Positions 1-6,467 of a DNA stretch of 20,472 bases are shown in pieces. Both the position numbers and the translations under genes were made by a program. Source of the DNA: Perkinsus olseni (lineage: Eukaryota > Perkinsozoa > Perkinsida > Perkinsidae); assembly GCA_013115135.1 (NCBI GenBank), contig JABANP010000730.1:1-20472 (forward strand), given 5' to 3'. How positions within the stretch are numbered: the stretch's first letter is position 1; each line of letters starts with the position of its first letter. The notes beneath the pieces were generated by a model. That model did no database searches. It was not told the DNA's origin and worked only from the letters and a program-made list of their open reading frames with translations.

Positions 1-351
1 TAGAGGAATGAAGTCTACGAAACGGAATCGGTGATCGATACTGGCCCGTGCCCAATACTGTTTGGAACCTTCTACTGCGTCCACACGGTAAACAGCCATT
101 TCAACTCCTTTAGGATCTCGGCGCGGCCCTTGGCAGTGCTTCACGTACTCGCAGTAGAATCCATCTACAGTCTGACGCCCGATCCTCTTCGTACGAATAA
201 CCCCGCTCTCGGCTGTTCGTTGAAAGTAATATCTTGTTCCCGCACCGGACTCGCCAACGAGAACTGGACTCCGACGGCTGCTGGTCATCTTTCCTTGTAG
301 CACTAGGATTACTGTAAGAATGAGGAGAAAATTCTGGCGGCGCTGCTCCAT
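1..351 (-). CDS. Family copy 1, secreted protein, 3' part outside window
   Basis: Open reading frame of 117 codons from ATG at 351-349, running off the left edge without a stop. It begins with a typical signal peptide: MEQRR, then a hydrophobic stretch (LLILTVILVL). The family core follows: PVLVGESGAGTRYYF, then TVDGFYCEYV, then VYRVDAVEGSKQYW. It is closest to copy 3, with which it shares S-P-V-(L/F)-V-G-E-S-G-A-G-T-R-Y-Y-F, so these two form a subfamily. The start is supported by the position of the signal peptide and by the shared upstream element about 150 bp before it. Export is inferred from the signal peptide. Function unknown. No internal stop or shift is seen in this part. Confidence 0.8.
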   Translation of the reverse strand, partial: MEQRRQNFLLILTVILVLQGKMTSSRRSPVLVGESGAGTRYYFQRTAESGVIRTKRIGRQTVDGFYCEYVKHCQGPRRDPKGVEMAVYRVDAVEGSKQYWARASIDHRFRFVDFIPL

Positions 352-480
352 GGAACTACGTGAGGAAAATGATGAGCTGAGAGGACCCGTGACGTACTGG
401 CTCTAAAGCCAATTTTGAGAAACGCAGCTCGCGAGTCGCCACCGGAGTGGTGAGACGCCCAGCGTAAGAGGAAAAATTCA

Positions 481-519
481 GTCACTCGAAAACTGTGGCG
501 TCTCCGTGGCGAGCGCAAC
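481..519 (-). promoter_or_regulatory. Shared upstream element of copy 1
   Basis: Plus-strand boxes: GTCACTCGAA (481-490), GGCGTCTCC (497-505), GGCGAGCGCAACT (508-520). The same three boxes in the same order lie before copies 2, 3 and 7, and the last two before copies 4, 6 and 8. CGCTCG-like and CGAGCG boxes are inverted relative to each other. Probably a core promoter or factor site of the family. Confidence 0.6.
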
Positions 520-542
520 TTTTTCTTCATGGCTCGGCAAGC

Positions 543-564
543 GTCTTGGACCAAGACTCTTGGT
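543..564. repeat. 22-nt inverted-flip element, word GTCTTGGT
   Basis: Bases 1-7 of GTCTTGGT, then its full reverse complement ACCAAGAC, then bases 2-8. Perfect. It gives two overlapping 7-bp-arm palindromes, each with a one-base centre. Confidence 0.85.
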
Positions 565-1235
565 ATTCCGGTATCTCAGAATTGTATGAGAATGCGGTCC
601 TCAGAAGATAAAGAAGTTGTTTTTACAATGTGCCCCTGTATCTGGTTTGGTCTGCCGCTCAGCAACCATCCAATGGAGCTCTACTGCTCAAGGGCCATGA
701 GTCGGGTGCGTAAACTAGGCGTTTGACGAGAAAGGTCATCAGATTCTACTCGCTGCAGACTTGGAGTTTTGGCGATTGTGATTTCACGGCACGTGAGGAC
801 CGACTATAATGGCTCGAGGTTGCGGTCAAGAATCGTCACCCTGGTACACGAAGGAGCCGACAGGTATTTATCGTGAGTTATATCATGCTACGTCCATGAC
901 CATCAGTAGTCATTCTGTGCATCTTTTCATCCGTGCCGAGTTGTGTTCCTCAGTGATATCACCTAGGTGGTTTTCTTTCGCTCTCACTTTGTCCTCAGCT
1001 CAGTTTCCTACTCGGTGGGACTGGATATCTCAGACGTCATGTCTGCGGTGCAGGCTTTGCGCTTATTGAGATGAAGCGATCGCTGTGAGGTGGAGTTTCC
1101 TTCGGAGCATCGGGAAGTTGCCGGTGAAGAATTGAAATACTTTTAGATGGAGTCGCCTGATGTCTGCTTCAACAAGGTAATATCACGGAAAGCCATTCGT
1201 GAAGCACAGTTCTCGGAGCCGGCTTTTGCTCATGC
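565..1235. other. Stretch without a recognisable gene
   Basis: Only short frames without family motifs or a convincing protein composition. A partial copy of the shared downstream element (CTTCAACAAGGTA) lies near 1166-1179, perhaps left from a decayed copy. I see nothing else. Confidence 0.4.
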
Positions 1236-1683
1236 TTAACGGCGGATGCTTGCTCCTCCTCGAGTCAGCTTCCCATTATCATGAATACGTGCTTCCCATT
1301 GTCGAGGGCAACTCGTACGCAGCGGTCGGGAGAAATCAGATTCTACCGCAAAGAATCTGCTGTCACTGTACACTCGGGAGAGACTGTGGATACTACTGTC
1401 AAGTAATTCTAAGCCCCTCACAGCACCCATAGTGTGAAACCACATGTGACAGTCTGCGTCCGTACTATCGGTGACCTTCAGACGAGGCTCTATGAAACAG
1501 AACCCGGTGCCGTCTACGGTGTGCCTCATCGTTCCTTCGAGGGGGCCAAGGTTCGATGTAATATCTCGTGCCCTTATCCGCCCTAGCCGCCAGGATCGGC
1601 TCATTCCCAGCTCCCTTCGTTCTATTAGAACGTCCACTGCAACAAGATAGAACTGATGAGGTAACAACAGCATGGGTTATCAT
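1236..1683 (-). pseudogene. Family copy 1b, decayed fragment
   Basis: Family-like sequence split over two frames. One frame carries EPILAARADKGTRYYIEPWPP, equivalent to the G-E-S-x-x-G-T-R-Y-Y-x-E-x-W-P-P block of intact copies. The other continues with MRHTVDGTGFCFIEPRLKV and MWFHTMGAVRG, equivalent to T-V-D-G-x-x-C and Y-T-M-D-D-V-x-G. Later parts fade (VYSDSRFFAVES resembles the L-F-A-T-E-N segment) and the C-terminal half is absent. The signal peptide is replaced by the conserved element at 1636-1686. The DNA match to copy 2 around GGCCAAGGTTCGA is clear. A remnant, not expected to make a working product. The 3' limit is approximate. Confidence 0.65.
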
Positions 1684-1686
1684 TCG
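1636..1686 (-). repeat. Shared downstream element, downstream of copy 2
   Basis: Contains CAACAAGATAG, then GAGGTAACAACAGCATGGG, then TATCATTC (plus strand). The same blocks recur at 4204, 8964, 15278 and 17274, each 110-190 bp after a family stop codon. On the minus strand it can be read as M-L-L-L-P-x-x-x-Y-L-V-(A/G)-V. It may be a 3'-end signal, a small exon or the border of the duplicated unit. Confidence 0.6.
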
Positions 1687-1802
1687 TGTATGACGTGGAA
1701 TAAAAAAATCGGTTTGATCAACAACCTGAACAGATGCTAATACATCGTCAAAATGATCAGTGTCAGCCGTACACTTACGGGCATTTAATCGTTTCCAAGG
1801 TA

Positions 1803-1819
1803 GCCTGTCTCAGATAGGC
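1803..1819. repeat. Odd-centre palindrome, arms 8, one mismatch
   Basis: GCCTGTCT, centre C, AGATAGGC. One unpaired position. It lies just downstream of copy 2's stop codon. Confidence 0.5.
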
Positions 1820-1846
1820 CAATCTCGCCTGAGGCTGGCTTGCTAA

Positions 1847-3106
1847 TCAGTGACCATGTGCAGCGAACTCCTCTGCGTTATCCTCGTCGAGGCGTCCATA
1901 CTTGCGACCGTTCTTGCCGTATTTGCGCAACCTAGACAGAGAGTTCCGGAGACGACCAAATCCTCCTCCAATGCCGGATCTAACAGCCTTGGTCTTGGTC
2001 TCGGTGCCGAAGGAATCTGGTGGGCTCTCGATGGTCGAAGGCTCGCCCTCTACGGTATCGAGTGGAGCGTGCGGGAAGCTCTCTCTCGAACCGTCGATTT
2101 TCTCGCGATCGTAGTCTTCGAGTATATCTTTGTCATCCTCTGCGAGGAGTTGATCCTTTAGACCATCGTCGCCTCTCCTTCGGAAACGAGATGCAGCATT
2201 ACGGACGTTCCCGAAGACCCTTGAAATACGAGAGTTGACACCCTTGGACTCAGAGGGTGCCAGCTTCATAAAAGGCTTTGACGAGGCGAACCTAGTTAGC
2301 TTGAGAGTTTCCAGTAGTCTGTTGTTGTCGACGGGCCGACCCTCAATGGTGTTCATCCGAGCTTGCGAGAAGCTCTCCCTTGAGCCGTCGAATGCGTTTG
2401 GGTCGACAGGTTCGAGGATGAGATGGACCATGGGTTGCTTCTCCTTGCCTAAGGTGCACTCGATGGCCTTCCCAAGCATGGTGTAGTTTAACTCGTCATA
2501 CGGTCTGGACGACTTGTCCCACCCCTCCGAAGGGGAATTCACCTCAACGTACTTAACTCGTGACTGTCCGTCGAATTTCATGGTGGCCTCTAGACCATCT
2601 TCTCTGAAGCCGTAGTATACACCATTTGGAGCTGGCTCTTCATCGTTTTCCGTCACGAATAGTTCGCTCTTTTTAACAGCACGTTTAGCAGCGGAGACTT
2701 CCGGGTTGCTCGACGGCAGCTCCACTGGCCATACGTTACCGTAACGCACAAGCCCAAGTGTCTTGAACAGATACTTTCCGCTCAAGGGCGCCACGTACCG
2801 CTTGCCACCTTTAACGTCGTTCATGGTGTAGACCCAAACTTGGCAGTCTGGATGCCATCCCCAACAGTTGCAAGTTTGATGCCATTCCCGACTGTTGCTG
2901 TGAGGCACACAGCATTCAGCCAGCTTCAGATAGGGTCTCTTGTAAGAGCACTCAATGCCCCTAACGGTGCGCCTCCTCGTGACCTCCCTATCTCTTTCCA
3001 TGAACGGCGGCCAAGGTTCGACGTAGTACCGTGTGCCATCGTGAGACTTTCCCACCAGAATTGGGTGATGCTGGCCTCTTGTAACTTTTGACTGTAGCGC
3101 CAGCAT
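1847..3106 (-). CDS. Family copy 2, duplicated C-terminal tail, shifted signal peptide
   Basis: A 419-residue frame. Core motifs in order: GKSHDGTRYYVEPWPP (about 19-34), C-Q-V-W-V-Y-T-M-N-D-V-K-G, PNGVYYGFREDGLEAT, YTMLGKAIECTL, LEPVDPNAFDGSRESF (to about 246). Two tail modules follow instead of one. The first starts at DGSRESF near residue 240 (S-R-I-S-R, R-N-A-A-S-R-F-R-R-R-G). The second starts at DGSRESF near residue 338 (LDTVEGEP, L-R-N-S-L-S-R-L-R-K-Y-G-K) and resembles the tail of copy 3. The ATG at 3106 leaves only half a signal peptide. A better N-terminus (MKLNRPYPCLILTF, ATG at 3149-3147) lies one base out of frame: base 3107 is extra relative to copies 4-6. It is either a pseudogene, a sequencing error, or a gene using the shorter start. 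Confidence 0.7.
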   Translation of the reverse strand: MLALQSKVTRGQHHPILVGKSHDGTRYYVEPWPPFMERDREVTRRRTVRGIECSYKRPYLKLAECCVPHSNSREWHQTCNCWGWHPDCQVWVYTMNDVKGGKRYVAPLSGKYLFKTLGLVRYGNVWPVELPSSNPEVSAAKRAVKKSELFVTENDEEPAPNGVYYGFREDGLEATMKFDGQSRVKYVEVNSPSEGWDKSSRPYDELNYTMLGKAIECTLGKEKQPMVHLILEPVDPNAFDGSRESFSQARMNTIEGRPVDNNRLLETLKLTRFASSKPFMKLAPSESKGVNSRISRVFGNVRNAASRFRRRGDDGLKDQLLAEDDKDILEDYDREKIDGSRESFPHAPLDTVEGEPSTIESPPDSFGTETKTKAVRSGIGGGFGRLRNSLSRLRKYGKNGRKYGRLDEDNAEEFAAHGH

Positions 3107-3314
3107 GAAAGGTGAGGATCAGGCACGGATAGGGGCGGTTAAGTTTCATGGAAGTGACCACAAAGGGAGAAGGGGAAAGCTGAGAGCGTGCAGGGAGCGT
3201 TGATTCCACAGTACCTGTCAACAGTTGCGACCCTCATGTCACCAATTGGATACCCATATTGTCTTCGATGCACTACTGGTATGATGTGAGGTCGTTACGT
3301 AGCGGAACAATCTT

Positions 3315-3350
3315 AATCGCTCGAAAACCCCGGCGTCTGCATGGCGAGCG
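3315..3350 (-). promoter_or_regulatory. Shared upstream element of copy 2
   Basis: AATCGCTCGAA (3315-3325), GGCGTCTGC (3332-3340), GGCGAGCG (3343-3350), plus strand. About 165-200 bp before the upstream ATG of copy 2. Same order and spacing as before copies 1 and 7. Confidence 0.6.
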
Positions 3351-3800
3351 ATAATGTCCCCGCATCGCCGAATCGGAGCGGATTGAGGTTTCACGTAGTG
3401 GGAACGAGTATAACGTGTATACTATAGAACGGTTGGTCAGTACTATGGTCTAACCTCGTACAGTACATCGATGTGATGTATTGCACAGCGGAACCAAACA
3501 GGCTCTGTTCGACAGAGACACGCAGGGCGTTTCTCTCTCACTTGATCGCGTATCACTGGTGTGGTGAGGTGCTTGTTGTCGGTCGCAGAGTCACCATTTA
3601 GTCTGAGATACTCATTCTTTCTATCTATAATCTGATGATATACCTCAGTGATAGTCAGCGCGGGAATGAGAGGATCCTCTGAGAAATGTAGCTGACGCGC
3701 CATGACCGGCCCTTTGGGAAACCTCGAAAAATTCAATTTTCTGAGGTTCATTTTTTAAAATCGAGCCATTGCGCTGTGTCCACGTTGGCGTTGGGTGCTT
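3351..3800. other. Stretch without a recognisable gene
   Basis: Holds a 102-codon minus-strand frame (3443-3751, ATG start) with no family motif, signal peptide or domain that I recognise. It lies upstream of copy 2 and may be chance. I see nothing else to report. Confidence 0.35.
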
Positions 3801-3802
3801 GC

Positions 3803-3827
3803 AGCGGGCAGCCCGCTACGGTAGCGG
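3803..3827. repeat. Two overlapping odd-centre palindromes
   Basis: AGCGGGC, centre A (3810), GCCCGCT. Then CCGCTAC, centre G (3820), GTAGCGG. Both have 7-bp arms. Centres are 10 bases apart instead of the 7 seen in the 22-nt elements, so this may be a longer or older version of the same event. Confidence 0.55.
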
Positions 3828-3835
3828 CGTTATCA

Positions 3836-3890
3836 GCCTCCCAGAGGTCCTTTCGTTTGAGCCGCCCAAACGGAAGGACCTCTGGGAGGC
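3836..3890. repeat. Large hairpin, 24-bp arms
   Basis: Left arm 3836-3859 and right arm 3867-3890 pair with one mismatch around a 7-base loop (AGCCGCC). No T-run follows, so it is not a bacterial-type terminator. It lies in the non-coding DNA between copies 2 and 3, just after the palindromes at 3803-3827. Confidence 0.75.
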
Positions 3891-3909
3891 TGCTTCAGCC
3901 GAATTGGGC

Positions 3910-3935
3910 GTCTACTAAACAAGTCTACTAAACAA
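3910..3935. repeat. Tandem repeat, 13 bp x 2
   Basis: Two exact copies of GTCTACTAAACAA followed by a further GTC. It sits 20 bp after the large hairpin. Confidence 0.8.
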
Positions 3936-4203
3936 GTCAGGAGTGGCGAGCCTCATCGCTCCTGGCTTGCTATTTGTGCTGTCGCTACTTCATCAGATGA
4001 GGTTGCAACTGCTTGGGGTATCATAATTACGAATCGGGTGGAACCAAACTGTCCCGTTTTTGGCTCGTTAAAATTTCGTCGGCTTCGGATCAGTCGTTGC
4101 CAACGCGTATGTTGTTGGCAGTGAACCATGGAGCGTTCTGTGGACTCGTAGCTCGGCTTCTGGCAATAGTCTATCGTGCTGTATGAACCCTTTTTCGCGT
4201 CTA

Positions 4204-4250
4204 CTCCAACAAGGTAGCAGCAATGAGGTAACAACAGCATAGGGCATTAT
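4204..4250 (-). repeat. Shared downstream element of copy 3
   Basis: CTCCAACAAGGTAGCAGC, then GAGGTAACAACAGCAT, then GCATTAT (plus strand). About 150 bp past the stop of copy 3. A weaker second version (GATGAGGTTGCAACTGCTTG) lies near 3995-4020, suggesting that the element itself was duplicated here. Confidence 0.6.
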
Positions 4251-4401
4251 CCCAAAATAATGGGAAAATATGAAAATGGGTATTATTAACAACTTTGTTT
4301 GGATACTAATCATTCATCTCCGTCATCCGTCGCCGAAATCATCAATTATCTTCATCTTCGGCTTCTTGATCAGCCTCACTTGCCGGAAGGATAGACCAAT
4401 C

Positions 4402-5390
4402 TCACTGAAGGATTGGGCTCTCCTTCATCGAATCAGTGACCATGTGGCTTGTGTCATCATCGGGCGCGTTCTTCCCTGCATCATCCTGCTCGACGAGTCT
4501 TCTCTTGAGGCCGTCCTTCCCGTGCCTGCGAGACTTAGAAAGATGATTCCGAAGAGGACTCAAGCGTCGCACAACTCGGGAGCTGACAGCCTTGAGTTTG
4601 CTTTCAGTAATCAGAAGGTCCGGTAGACTCTGGATAGGAAAGGGCCAGCCTTTTACGGTATCGAGTCGCGCACTCCGAGAAGCTCGCTCTCGAACCGTCG
4701 AATTTTCCCCGATCAACAGGTTCCAGTAAGAGATGAGCTGCATCAGATGAGTTCCGGTCTTTTGTAGAAGGAACCGCGTATCGCCTTGCCAACCATCGCG
4801 TAGATGAACTCGTTGTAACGCCCTCGGTTGGGAGCGTCCAACTTGACGCCTGTTAATTGTGACGCTCCATCGAACTCTACCGTTGCTTCCACCCCATCTT
4901 CATTGAACCCGTAGTATACACCGTTAGGAGCAGGCTCCTCAGCATCAGCCAGCAATAGCTGGTTATCTGTCCATAGACTCTCTGCGGTGGAGAGTACCGG
5001 GCTACCGCGCAACAGCGGCTGCCCCTGCCACCCTCGCCCCATAGGAATAAAGGCCTCGAAGCTAAAATTGCGGTCGATGTTGGCCCGTGTCCAATACTCT
5101 TTGGAGCCCTTCACGGCGTCCACAGTGTATGCAGCCATTTGGACCGCCTCGGAGGCTCGGCGAGGTCTCAGGCTATGTCTCACATGCTCGCAGTAGAATC
5201 CATCTACAGTGTGACGATCTAGCCTTTTTGCATAAAAGGACCCGTCCTCGGTCAGAGGATCGAAATAATATCTCGTTCCCGCACCAGACTCGCCTACAAA
5301 GACCGGACTCCGATGGCATCTCGCTACCTCCCCCTGTAGGGCCAGCAGCAGAGTGAGGCTGAGGAAGGGGATCTGGCGATGCTGTGGCAT
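4402..5390 (-). pseudogene. Family copy 3, two frameshifts in the C-terminal third
   Basis: From ATG at 5390 the frame reads a signal peptide (FLSLTLLLALQGEVARC) and the core: SPVFVGESGAGTRYYF, TVDGFYCEHV, AYTVDAVKGSKEYW, PNGVYYGFNEDGVEAT, YAMVGKAIRGSF. It stops at 4743 after 215 residues. The family sequence continues in a second frame (HLLLEPVDRGKFDGSRASF, about 4750-4680) and then a third (ARLDTVKGWP and the L-R-N-x-L-S-x-x-R-x-x-G-K-D-G-L tail, to 4402). Each change fits one extra base, near 4745-4760 and near 4680. Introns do not fit, because no bases are left over. Subfamily partner of copy 1. Either a pseudogene or assembly indels. The truncated form would still be secreted. Confidence 0.7.
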
Positions 5391-5534
5391 GAAACTGTGT
5401 GAAAGTGGAGGCTAGGAGGGTTTGGGTATTGCCCTTCGCACATCACTCTTCTAGAGAGCCTGCCTTTTGGAGCCGATTGAGCAGACACGCGGCCTGAGGT
5501 CTACTATTGATTTGGTGAGACACCGGAAAAGCTC

Positions 5535-5582
5535 AGTCGCCCGATAACTTTGGCGTCTCCGAGGCCGCCCCGGCGAGGCGAG
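5535..5582 (-). promoter_or_regulatory. Shared upstream element of copy 3, expanded
   Basis: AGTCGCCCGATAACTTT, then GGCGTCTCC (5552-5560), then GGCGAGGCGAG (5572-5582). Compared with copy 1 there are about 14 extra GC-rich bases between the last two boxes, and a near-palindrome (GGGCGAAG, CC, CTTCGCCC) follows directly. Confidence 0.5.
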
Positions 5583-5638
5583 GGCGAAGCCCTTCGCCCT
5601 TGCGAGACTGTAGCGCAGCTTTCCAAGGTGTTGGCGAA

Positions 5639-5660
5639 TTCTGAACTTCAGAATCTGAAG
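5639..5660. repeat. 22-nt inverted-flip element, word TTCTGAAG
   Basis: Bases 1-7 of the word, its reverse complement CTTCAGAA, then bases 2-8. Perfect. Confidence 0.85.
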
Positions 5661-5661
5661 G

Positions 5662-5683
5662 CCTCAGGACTTGAGGCTCAAGT
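5662..5683. repeat. 22-nt inverted-flip element, word CCTCAAGT, one mismatch
   Basis: First limb CCTCAGG differs at one base from the expected CCTCAAG. The middle ACTTGAGG and last limb CTCAAGT match. It begins two bases after the previous element ends. Confidence 0.7.
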
Positions 5684-5771
5684 CTTCTCAGCCAGCTCGT
5701 GAAACCTTCGAAGTTCAAGGAGTCACTGGCTGGGCCCTCAGAGGGCGCTACAGTCCTGTACGCTACGGTCC

Positions 5772-5801
5772 AGCCTTCAGAAGGGGCGGCCCTCTGAAGG
5801 C
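5772..5801. repeat. Imperfect hairpin
   Basis: GCCTTCAG and CTGAAGGC pair outside. AAGGG and CCCT pair inside, around a GC-rich loop. Part of the hairpin-dense zone upstream of copy 3. Confidence 0.55.
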
Positions 5802-5818
5802 TCCTCATTCCGGTGCGT

Positions 5819-5840
5819 GCCGGTAGTACCGGCCCGGTAC
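5819..5840. repeat. 22-nt inverted-flip element, word GCCGGTAC
   Basis: Limbs GCCGGTA, GTACCGGC, CCGGTAC. Perfect. Confidence 0.85.
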
Positions 5841-5864
5841 CTCACCTTGCTTGAACTCTGTCCT

Positions 5865-5879
5865 GCACAGGGCCTGTGC
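5865..5879. repeat. Odd-centre palindrome, arms 7
   Basis: GCACAGG, centre G, CCTGTGC. No third limb. Confidence 0.6.
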
Positions 5880-5885
5880 TAGTGG

Positions 5886-5907
5886 CCTGAGACTCTCAGG
5901 CTGAGAT
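5886..5907. repeat. 22-nt inverted-flip element, word CCTGAGAG, last base differs
   Basis: Limbs CCTGAGA, CTCTCAGG, CTGAGAT. Only the final base departs from the rule. Confidence 0.75.
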
Positions 5908-5913
5908 GCCTGA

Positions 5914-5950
5914 GTGCGATGCCTGTGGCACAGTGCCACAGGCATCGCAC
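5914..5950. repeat. Perfect palindrome, arms 18, one-base centre
   Basis: GTGCGATGCCTGTGGCAC (5914-5931), centre A (5932), then its exact reverse complement (5933-5950). Perfect identity of the arms points to a young event. It lies 7 bp after a 22-nt element. Confidence 0.9.
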
Positions 5951-6084
5951 CTCTCAGGTTGGCCACCCGAGGTGGCGAGTCGCGGCGAAATGTTTCCCCG
6001 GCCCAGTTCAATCATCCGGTTACGTTCGTCCGCAAAGATGCTTCGTTGGAGGTAGTGTTTAGGTGGTAGAGATGAAACTCGATA

Positions 6085-6341
6085 TAACCATGGTACTCGC
6101 CGATTACTAATCGGTCCACAAATACTCTAACGAGACAACAGCCAAAATCCCACACCGCAGTTCAACACACCACTGTTCAACAACACCGTCAATCACGGTC
6201 CGTGATACCTCTACGAATTATTCCTCCGTAGCTTCATCATTCATGTTGTTGATATACATTATACAGCATTGAAATATTGGCTTCTCGAAACGATATCATG
6301 AAAGTTCTGGAATACGGCAGACTGTTGATTTCGCATTATCC
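6085..6341. repeat. Downstream flank of copy 4, paralogous to 10540-10765
   Basis: Non-coding sequence with matching blocks in the same order as the flank of copy 6 (CTTCATCATT, GTTATACAG versus CATTATACAG, AAACGATAT, then the run into CCAxACCTG). It shows that copies 4 and 6 were duplicated with their flanks. The two flanks serve as each other's filled and empty sites for the elements at 6185 and 6342. Confidence 0.6.
6185..6206. repeat. 22-nt inverted-flip element, word ACCGTGAT, one mismatch
   Basis: Limbs ACCGTCA (one mismatch), ATCACGGT, CCGTGAT. In the paralogous flank of copy 6 the alignment reads CAACGCAGTTATAC, without the 14 extra bases. Confidence 0.75.
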
Positions 6342-6363
6342 ATACCTGTCAGGTATTACCTGA
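6342..6363. repeat. 22-nt inverted-flip element, word ATACCTGA, with an empty paralogous site
   Basis: Limbs ATACCTG, TCAGGTAT, TACCTGA. Perfect. The copy 6 flank reads CCAAACCTGACAG at 10760-10772, where copy 4 has CCATACCTG, then 14 extra bases, then ACAAG. This is direct evidence of a 14-bp insertion. Confidence 0.85.
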
Positions 6364-6390
6364 CAAGGATGTAGGCATCCGCGAAAATTA

Positions 6391-6407
6391 TGCGGCAGCC
6401 TGCCGCA
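6391..6407. repeat. Odd-centre palindrome, arms 8
   Basis: TGCGGCAG, centre C, CTGCCGCA, perfect. It has no counterpart in the copy 6 flank. Confidence 0.7.
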
Positions 6408-6421
6408 GAGCTTTTGCGGGC

Positions 6422-6442
6422 TATCCTGCCGCCGGCAGGATA
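6422..6442. repeat. Odd-centre palindrome, arms 10
   Basis: TATCCTGCCG, centre C, CGGCAGGATA, perfect. It lies 26 bp past the stop of copy 4 and could fold in its 3' UTR. Confidence 0.75.
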
Positions 6443-6467
6443 ATCTCACGTCACGATACTGCTTGAG

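Noticed and set aside
309..554. Open frame on the minus strand upstream of copy 1
   Set aside because: It overlaps the shared upstream element and a 22-nt element and has no family or domain motif. Its apparent continuity into copy 1 is a different frame.
3443..3751. 102-codon minus-strand frame with ATG
   Set aside because: No motif, no signal peptide and no second copy elsewhere in the window. Its length is within chance for this base composition.
3836..3890. Bacterial-type terminator
   Set aside because: No T-run follows, and the gene style is eukaryotic.
3953..4240. Frame starting M-L-L-L-P-H-C-C-Y-L-V-G-V as a gene
   Set aside because: Only the first 13 residues are conserved with the other loci, matching the DNA element. 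The rest is unrelated between loci, so I treat it as an element and not a gene.
4680..4760. Short introns as an explanation for the frame changes in copy 3
   Set aside because: The family residues are continuous across both changes. Only a single surplus base is present at each, so there is no room for an intron.
5640..5950. Hairpins as tRNA or other structured RNA genes
   Set aside because: No cloverleaf, no conserved loop sequences, and each hairpin has a different sequence.
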